This document shows, piece after piece, positions 5,709-10,497 of a stretch of DNA of 10,497 nt. The position numbers were made by a program, and so were the translations under genes. Source of the stretch: JAWLHJ01 sp040904945 (GTDB lineage Bacteria > Gemmatimonadota > Gemmatimonadetes > Longimicrobiales > Gaopeijiaceae). The stretch spans positions 1 to 10,497 of the forward strand of contig JBBDSM010000032.1 of assembly GCA_040904945.1 (NCBI GenBank), read 5' to 3'. Each line of letters starts with the position of its first letter. The first letter of the stretch is position 1. Below the pieces are notes generated by a model that was not told where the DNA came from, did not search any database, and saw nothing but the letters and a program-made list of their open reading frames with translations.

Positions 5709-6871
5709 TTCATCAGCGCCTTTGCGATGGTCTGCTTCTGCATGTTCGAGGTGCCCTCGTAGATCGTGCCGATCTTCGCATCACGATACAGCTTCTCGAC
5801 GGGGTACTCCTTGGTGAACCCGTACCCGCCGTGCAGATCGATACACGTGGAGGTGACCCTCTGTGCCGCCTCGCTCGCGAAGAGCTTGGCCATGGCGGCC
5901 TGGTGGAGGAACGGCTCGCCGGCATCCTTCAGGCGCGCGGCGTTGTACACGAGCAACCGGGCGGCCTCGATCTCGGTGGCCATCTCGGCGAGCTGGAACT
6001 GCACGCCCTGGAACGATCCGATCTGGCGGCCGAACTGCTCGCGCTCCTGCACGTAGCGGATGGTGTGGTCGAGCGCGCCCTGCGCGAGCCCCACGACCTG
6101 CGCGCCGATGCCGATGCGCCCCTCGTTCAGCGTCTCGATGGCGACCTTGTATCCCTTGCCGACCTCACCGAGCACGTTCTCGGGCGACACCCGGACATCC
6201 TCGAAAACGAGCTCCGTGGTGGAGGAGGCGCGGATGCCGAGCTTGTCCTCCTTCTTGCCCACCGTGAAGCCGTCGGCGCCCTTCTCGACGAGGAACGCGG
6301 TGATGCCGCGGTACCCGGCGTCGGGGTCGACGGTGGCGAACACGATGAACAGCCCGGCCTCGTTCCCGTTGGTGATCCAGAGCTTCTGGCCGTTGATGAC
6401 CCAGTCGTCGCCGTCCTGCGCGGCGCGGCACGACAACGCGAAGGCGTCCGATCCGCTCCCGGCTTCGGACAGCGCATAGGCGCCCACGGTGTCGCTGGCG
6501 AGCCTCGGGAAGATGCGGGCCTTCTGCTCGTCGTTCCCCCACCGGAGGATGGCGTTGATGACCAGCGTGTTCTGCACGTCCACCAGGACGCCGATGGAGG
6601 GATCGACCTTGGATAGCTCCTCGACGACGAGGACCGAGGTGAAGAAGTCGGCCCCGGTGCCGCCGTGCGCCTCGGGAACCTCGATGCCCATGAGCCCGAG
6701 CTCGAACAGCTGGTCGATGATGCCGCGGTCCATCTTCTGCGCCTCGTCCATCTCCATGACCTTCGGGGCGATCTCGGACCTGGCGAAGTCGCGGACGGCC
6801 TCCTTGAACATCCCTTCCTCTTCGGTAAGGGTGGTCAGCGCGGGCCTGGGGTCGGTGAGTAGCATGGACAT
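5705..6871 (-). CDS. Acyl-CoA dehydrogenase, short/branched-chain type
   Basis: This complete 388-residue FAD enzyme introduces a trans-2 double bond into acyl-CoA and passes electrons to electron-transfer flavoprotein. Family motifs are SEAGSGSD (135-142), WITNG (165-169), REQFG (277-281) and YEGTSN (371-376) with the probable catalytic base Glu372. DVQNTL (98-103), NEGRIGIGAQ (249-258) and EYPVEKLYRDAKIGTIYEGT resemble the short/branched-chain (2-methylbutyryl-CoA) dehydrogenase group, which suggests a role in isoleucine or valine breakdown. Butyryl-CoA is an alternative substrate. The ATG at 6871 is preceded by GAAGAG; another in-frame ATG at 6865 is possible. It is the first gene of an operon with tatA and trmJ, joined by a 4-bp ATGA overlap, and is divergent from gcvH across 183 bp. 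Confidence 0.92.
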   Translation of the reverse strand: MSMLLTDPRPALTTLTEEEGMFKEAVRDFARSEIAPKVMEMDEAQKMDRGIIDQLFELGLMGIEVPEAHGGTGADFFTSVLVVEELSKVDPSIGVLVDVQNTLVINAILRWGNDEQKARIFPRLASDTVGAYALSEAGSGSDAFALSCRAAQDGDDWVINGQKLWITNGNEAGLFIVFATVDPDAGYRGITAFLVEKGADGFTVGKKEDKLGIRASSTTELVFEDVRVSPENVLGEVGKGYKVAIETLNEGRIGIGAQVVGLAQGALDHTIRYVQEREQFGRQIGSFQGVQFQLAEMATEIEAARLLVYNAARLKDAGEPFLHQAAMAKLFASEAAQRVTSTCIDLHGGYGFTKEYPVEKLYRDAKIGTIYEGTSNMQKQTIAKALMK

Positions 6872-6980
6872 GGCATCTCTTCGGATCTATCGGGAACTCT
6901 GATGTCCGGCTCGAGTGAGCGCGCCGGGTTCCCCCGAAGATGGTCCCGTGGAGCCCGTTGTTCCAGGGGCGTGCGCGACC

Positions 6981-7009
6981 TTGACCTTGGCCCGTCGCGC
7001 CATCATCGT
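6981..7009 (+). promoter_or_regulatory. Possible promoter for gcvH-gcvP
   Basis: TTGACC (6981-6986) matches the -35 consensus at five of six positions. It is followed after 17 bp by CATCGT (7004-7009), a weak -10. The site lies about 45 bp before the gcvH start in the 183-bp divergent gap. No glycine riboswitch architecture and no clear promoter for the opposite dehydrogenase operon were found in this gap. Confidence 0.35.
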
Positions 7010-7043
7010 CAGGGTCTCGCCCCACCCGAGCGATCCCACAAGC

Positions 7044-7047
7044 GGAG
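7044..7047 (+). promoter_or_regulatory. Ribosome binding site that sets the gcvH start
   Basis: GGAG seven bases before the ATG at 7055 supports that start. The same frame is open back to 6902, but the extra 51 residues are arginine-rich and precede the normal GcvH N-terminus. Confidence 0.65.
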
Positions 7048-7054
7048 AAGCAGC

Positions 7055-7441
7055 ATGTCCGATATCCCCAGCGACCTCCTCTACTCCGAACAACACGAGT
7101 ACCTGAAGCCGACGGACGAGGACGGTGTCTACACGGTGGGCGTGACCGACTTCGCCCAGGGAGAGCTCGGCGACGTGGTGTTCGTGGAGCTACCGAACCG
7201 CGGATCGTCCTTCAACAAGATGGACGTGTTCGGGACCATCGAGGCCGTGAAGGCCGTGAGCGACCTCTACTGTCCCGTGCAAGGCGAGATCGTGGGGGTG
7301 AACGAGGCGCTCGAGGACGATCCGTCGCTCGTGAACTCGGACCCCTACGGCGAGGGATGGATGGTACGGCTGAAGGTGACCAGCCCCCTCGAGCTCGACG
7401 AACTGCTCTCGGCTGACGGGTACGCCGAGCACATCGACTGA
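7055..7441 (+). CDS. gcvH: Glycine cleavage system H protein
   Basis: This 128-residue protein is the lipoyl carrier of the glycine cleavage system. It takes the aminomethyl group from glycine at GcvP and presents it to GcvT and then to the dihydrolipoyl dehydrogenase. Recognisable parts are YSEQHEY near the N-terminus, GVTDFAQGELGDVVFVELP (29-47), the lipoylation site GTIEAVKAVSDL (60-71) with Lys66 as the modified residue, and PYGEGWMVRL (97-106). Length is standard. The stop is 10 bp before the gcvP start, so the two are cotranscribed. The gene for a lipoyl-attaching enzyme follows gcvP, which could supply the modification of Lys66. Confidence 0.97.
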   Translation: MSDIPSDLLYSEQHEYLKPTDEDGVYTVGVTDFAQGELGDVVFVELPNRGSSFNKMDVFGTIEAVKAVSDLYCPVQGEIVGVNEALEDDPSLVNSDPYGEGWMVRLKVTSPLELDELLSADGYAEHID

Positions 7442-7451
7442 GGCACCTTAC

Positions 7452-10325
7452 ATGACCCGCATCGACGCCCCCGCGGACTTCGCAGCCCGCCACCTGGGGC
7501 CCGACGAGGCGGACGTCGCCTCCATGCTGGAGACCCTCGGTTACGACGATCTCCAGGACGTCGTCCGCGATACCGTGCCGGCCTCCATCCTGCGCGACGA
7601 GCCCCTCGACCTGCCGGCGGCGCTGACCGAGCGGCAGCTTCTCCGGCGGCTGCGCGAGATCTCCGGGAAGAACCGCGTCTTCCGCTCCTACCTGGGCCTC
7701 GGCTATGCCGACACCCACGTGCCGGGCGTCATTCAGCGGAACATCCTCGAGAACCCGGGCTGGTACACCCAGTACACGCCGTATCAGGCCGAGATCGCGC
7801 AGGGGCGGCTGGAAGCGCTCCTGAACTTCCAGACCATGGTCATGGACCTGACCGGCATGGAGATCGCCAACGCGTCGCTCCTCGACGAGGGGACTGCGGC
7901 GGCCGAGGCGATGCATCTGGCGTACGGCGAGCACCAGCACGACGGCAACACCTTCTTCGTGTCGGAGCTGTGCCACCCGCAGACCATCGAGGTGGTGCGC
8001 ACGCGGGCCGAGCCGCTCGGGATCGAGGTCGTGGTGGGCGACCACAAGGAGCAGGCGTTCGGCGACGACGTGTTCGGGGCGCTCGTGCAGTATCCGGCGA
8101 CGGATGGCCGGGTGATCGACTACCGGAACTTCGCCGAGCAGGCGCGTGAGGCCGGCGCGATGGTGATCTGCGCCACGGACCTGCTGGCGCTGGCCCTCCT
8201 GGAGCCGCCGGGCTCGTGGGGCGCCGACCTGGTGGTGGGCAACAGCCAACGCTTCGGCGTGCCCATGGGCTTCGGCGGGCCGCACGCGGCGTTCATCGCG
8301 GCGCGCGAGGACTTCAAGCGGAAGATGCCGGGCCGGATCATCGGCGTGTCCGTCGACGCCGACGGGAACCCGGCGCTGCGGATGGCGCTCCAGACCCGCG
8401 AGCAGCACATCCGGCGGGAGAAGGCCACGTCGAACATCTGCACGGCGCAGGTGCTGCTGGCCATCATGGCCGGCGCGTACGGGGTGTATCATGGTCCCGA
8501 CGGCATCCGGAGGATCGCCGAGCGGGTCCGGGCGCGCGCCGGCGTGCTGTCGGCCGGGCTGGGGCTCCTCGGCCACGAGCTGCTCACCGATACGTACTTC
8601 GACACCATCCGGGTGCGGCCCGACGACGACGCGGGCGCGGTGCTGGCCCGCGCGCTCGAGATCGGGATCAACCTGCGGGACTTCCGCGACGGCACCCTGG
8701 GGATCGCCCTCGACGAGGTGACGACCCCGGAAGACCTGGACGACCTGTTCGCCGTCTTCAACGGCGGCGAGCTCGCCGAGTTCACCGCCCGTGACCTCGC
8801 CGACCGGGGCGACATGTCGCCGCTGCCCGAGTGGGCGCGCCGTACGTCGCCGTTCATGGAGCACGAGGTCTTCAACAAGCATCACTCCGAGACGGAGATG
8901 CTGCGGTATCTGCACCGGCTCGAGTCGAAGGACCTCTCGCTCAACACGAGCATGATCCCGCTGGGCTCGTGCACCATGAAGCTGAACGCCACGACCCAGA
9001 TGGCGGGCGTGACCTGGCCCGAGATCGGGAAGATCCACCCGTTCGCGCCGCGGGAGCAGGTGGCCGGTTACCTGGAGCTGTTCGACGAGCTCGAGCGGTG
9101 GCTCGCCGAGATCAGCGGCTTTGCCGCGACGTCGCTCCAGCCCAACTCGGGCGCGCAGGGCGAGTACACCGGTCTGCTGGTCATCCGGGCGTATCATCGC
9201 GATAACGGGGCACCGCACCGCAGGGTGTGCCTGATCCCGTCGTCGGCGCACGGGACGAACCCGGCCAGCGCCGTCATGGCCGGCATGAAGGTCGTGGTGG
9301 TGAAGAGCACCGAGGACGGCACCGTCGATATGGCCGATCTGCGGGCGAAGGCCGAAGAACATGCCGACGTGCTCGCCGCGATCATGATCACGTATCCGTC
9401 GACGCACGGCGTCTTCGAGGAGCACATCCGCGACGTCTGCGGCGTGGTCCACGAACACGGCGGCCTGGTCTATCTGGACGGCGCGAATCTGAACGCCCAG
9501 GTGGGGCTCGCGCGGCCGGGCGACTACGGCGCCGACGTGTGCCACATCAACCTGCACAAGACGTTCGCGATCCCGCACGGCGGGGGCGGGCCCGGCATGG
9601 GCCCGATCTGCGTGACCGAGCAGCTCGCCCCGTATCTGCCGGGCCACCCGTTCCACGAGGTCGGGGGCGAGCGCGCCATCGGTCCGGTGTCGTCGGCCCC
9701 GTGGGGGAGCGCCAGCATCCTGCCCATCTCCTGGGCGTACATCGCCATGCTGGGCCCGGACGGGTGCCGGCGCGCGTCGGAGATCGCCATCCTCAGCGCC
9801 AACTACATGGCGAAGCGCCTCGAGGACCACTACGACATCCTCTACAGAGGGAAGAAGGGGCGCGTAGCCCACGAGTTCATCGTCGATCTCCGGCCGCTCC
9901 GGAAGGAGACCGGCGTGACCGAGGAGGACGTGGCCAAGCGGCTCATCGACTACGGCTTCCACGCGCCTACGGTCTCGTTCCCGGTGGCGGGTACGCTGAT
10001 GATCGAGCCGACGGAGTCGGAGTCGAAGGAGGAGGTCGACCGGTTCTGCGACGCCATGATCTCCATCCGCGCCGAGATCGAGCAGGTGGAGCTCGGCATC
10101 GCCGACGCCGAGGACAACCCGCTCAAGAACGCGCCGCACACCGCCGCCATGGTGGTGGGCGACACGTGGGAGCACGCCTACGGTCGCGAGCAGGCGGCCT
10201 ACCCCGCCGCCTGGACCCGCGAGCACAAGTTCTGGCCTTCGGTCCGGCGCGTGGACAACGCGTACGGCGACCGGAACCTGATGTGCGCGTGCCCCCCGAC
10301 GGAGTCGTACGCCGAAGTAGGATGA
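7452..10325 (+). CDS. gcvP: Glycine dehydrogenase (aminomethyl-transferring), single-chain P protein
   Basis: This full-length 957-residue protein is the pyridoxal-phosphate P protein that decarboxylates glycine and transfers the aminomethyl group to lipoyl-GcvH. The N-terminal half contains FAARHLGP (10-17) and the NPGWYTQYTPYQ region. The C-terminal half contains GSCTMK (505-510), a GTNPAS segment and NLHKTFAIPHGGGGPGMGPI with the cofactor-binding lysine at 703, close to its place in the Escherichia coli enzyme. Both halves are fused in one chain, unlike the split gcvPA/gcvPB of many Firmicutes and thermophiles. GAGG, overlapping the gcvH stop, lies 8 bp before the ATG. The stop overlaps the next start by ATGA. 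No frameshift or missing key residue was seen. No gcvT lies in the window. Confidence 0.97.
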   Translation: MTRIDAPADFAARHLGPDEADVASMLETLGYDDLQDVVRDTVPASILRDEPLDLPAALTERQLLRRLREISGKNRVFRSYLGLGYADTHVPGVIQRNILENPGWYTQYTPYQAEIAQGRLEALLNFQTMVMDLTGMEIANASLLDEGTAAAEAMHLAYGEHQHDGNTFFVSELCHPQTIEVVRTRAEPLGIEVVVGDHKEQAFGDDVFGALVQYPATDGRVIDYRNFAEQAREAGAMVICATDLLALALLEPPGSWGADLVVGNSQRFGVPMGFGGPHAAFIAAREDFKRKMPGRIIGVSVDADGNPALRMALQTREQHIRREKATSNICTAQVLLAIMAGAYGVYHGPDGIRRIAERVRARAGVLSAGLGLLGHELLTDTYFDTIRVRPDDDAGAVLARALEIGINLRDFRDGTLGIALDEVTTPEDLDDLFAVFNGGELAEFTARDLADRGDMSPLPEWARRTSPFMEHEVFNKHHSETEMLRYLHRLESKDLSLNTSMIPLGSCTMKLNATTQMAGVTWPEIGKIHPFAPREQVAGYLELFDELERWLAEISGFAATSLQPNSGAQGEYTGLLVIRAYHRDNGAPHRRVCLIPSSAHGTNPASAVMAGMKVVVVKSTEDGTVDMADLRAKAEEHADVLAAIMITYPSTHGVFEEHIRDVCGVVHEHGGLVYLDGANLNAQVGLARPGDYGADVCHINLHKTFAIPHGGGGPGMGPICVTEQLAPYLPGHPFHEVGGERAIGPVSSAPWGSASILPISWAYIAMLGPDGCRRASEIAILSANYMAKRLEDHYDILYRGKKGRVAHEFIVDLRPLRKETGVTEEDVAKRLIDYGFHAPTVSFPVAGTLMIEPTESESKEEVDRFCDAMISIRAEIEQVELGIADAEDNPLKNAPHTAAMVVGDTWEHAYGREQAAYPAAWTREHKFWPSVRRVDNAYGDRNLMCACPPTESYAEVG

Positions 10326-10497
10326 GCGCGCCCGGCGAGTGGCGCCTCTACCGGGACGGCCCCGCGTCGGGCCCTCGCAACATGGCCCTCGACCACGCCC
10401 TCGCGGAAGCCCTCGAGGACGGCGTGGCGGTGCTCCGGCTGTACGAGTGGACGGAGCCGACCGTGTCGTTCGGAAGGAACGAGCCGGCGCGGGAGCG
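10322..10497 (+). CDS. Lipoate-protein ligase A / octanoyltransferase family protein, 5' part
   Basis: The gene begins with ATG at 10322, overlapping the gcvP stop (ATGA), and runs off the right edge after 58 codons. The visible part contains WRLYRDGP, then RNMALDHALAEAL, LRLYEW and PTVSFGRNEPARER. This is the normal opening of the BPL/LplA/LipM cofactor-transferase family: NMALDxAL, then LRLYxWxxPTVSxGRxQ. Members attach lipoate or octanoate to lipoyl domains such as GcvH Lys66. The RRxSGG-type motif and catalytic lysine would lie beyond the window, so a ligase using lipoate and ATP (LplA) cannot be told from an octanoyltransferase (LipM). Translational coupling to gcvP points to a role in maturing the glycine cleavage system. 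Confidence 0.8.
   Translation, partial: MSAPGEWRLYRDGPASGPRNMALDHALAEALEDGVAVLRLYEWTEPTVSFGRNEPARE

Noticed and set aside
6902..7054. N-terminal extension of GcvH
   Set aside because: The extra residues precede a standard GcvH start that has a good ribosome binding site at 7044-7047.
6872..7054. Glycine riboswitch upstream of gcvH
   Set aside because: I could not find the paired aptamer cores in this 183-bp gap; only a possible promoter was seen.
7212..10226. Minus-strand open frame of 1004 codons opposite gcvH and gcvP
   Set aside because: Its translation is rich in His, Arg, Asp, Val and Leu with no recognisable domain, and it is the exact shadow of a clear gcvP. Long antisense frames are expected with strong GC bias at third positions.

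Overview
The window is GC-rich DNA from a bacterium and is densely packed with mostly housekeeping genes. No gene gives a firm lineage. A twin-arginine TatA, a single-chain GcvP, a tandem-GAF GGDEF protein and a short/branched-chain acyl-CoA dehydrogenase fit a free-living, aerobic, GC-rich, Gram-negative-type bacterium. Gemmatimonadota is my guess, as an inference only. The high GC content also creates many long open frames opposite real genes, including one of about 1000 codons opposite gcvP; I treat these as shadows.

Layout. (1) 1-2329, minus strand: a tandem-GAF diguanylate cyclase followed 22 bp later by a HisN-type histidinol-phosphatase of the inositol monophosphatase family. (2) 2430-3878, minus strand: a 482-residue P-loop ATPase of the AAA_14/DUF4143 kind. 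Its promoter/leader holds two tandem 33-bp units, each made of inverted copies of a 17-bp motif. The copy nearest the gene includes its probable ribosome binding site. (3) 3956-4303: about 350 bp without a well-supported gene, holding hairpins, a terminator-like stem and a duplicated 14-bp element. (4) 4304-4693, plus strand: a short MarR-like winged-helix regulator. (5) 4729-6871, minus strand: a coupled operon of an acyl-CoA dehydrogenase, tatA and trmJ, with 4-bp ATGA and GTGA overlaps. (6) 7055-10497, plus strand: gcvH, gcvP and the start of a lipoate-protein ligase/octanoyltransferase-family gene that runs off the window.

How the genes work together. The right-hand operon is a functional module. 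GcvP decarboxylates glycine and loads the aminomethyl group onto the lipoyl arm of GcvH. The third gene, overlapping gcvP by ATGA, belongs to the family that attaches lipoyl or octanoyl groups to such proteins. No gcvT is in the window. The ACAD-tatA-trmJ operon joins functionally unrelated genes.

The part least explained by known housekeeping biology is 2430-4303: the ATPase, its AT-rich palindromic repeat array and the structured non-coding stretch beside the MarR-like gene. This is the best candidate for an undescribed regulatory arrangement. The evidence is sequence pattern only.
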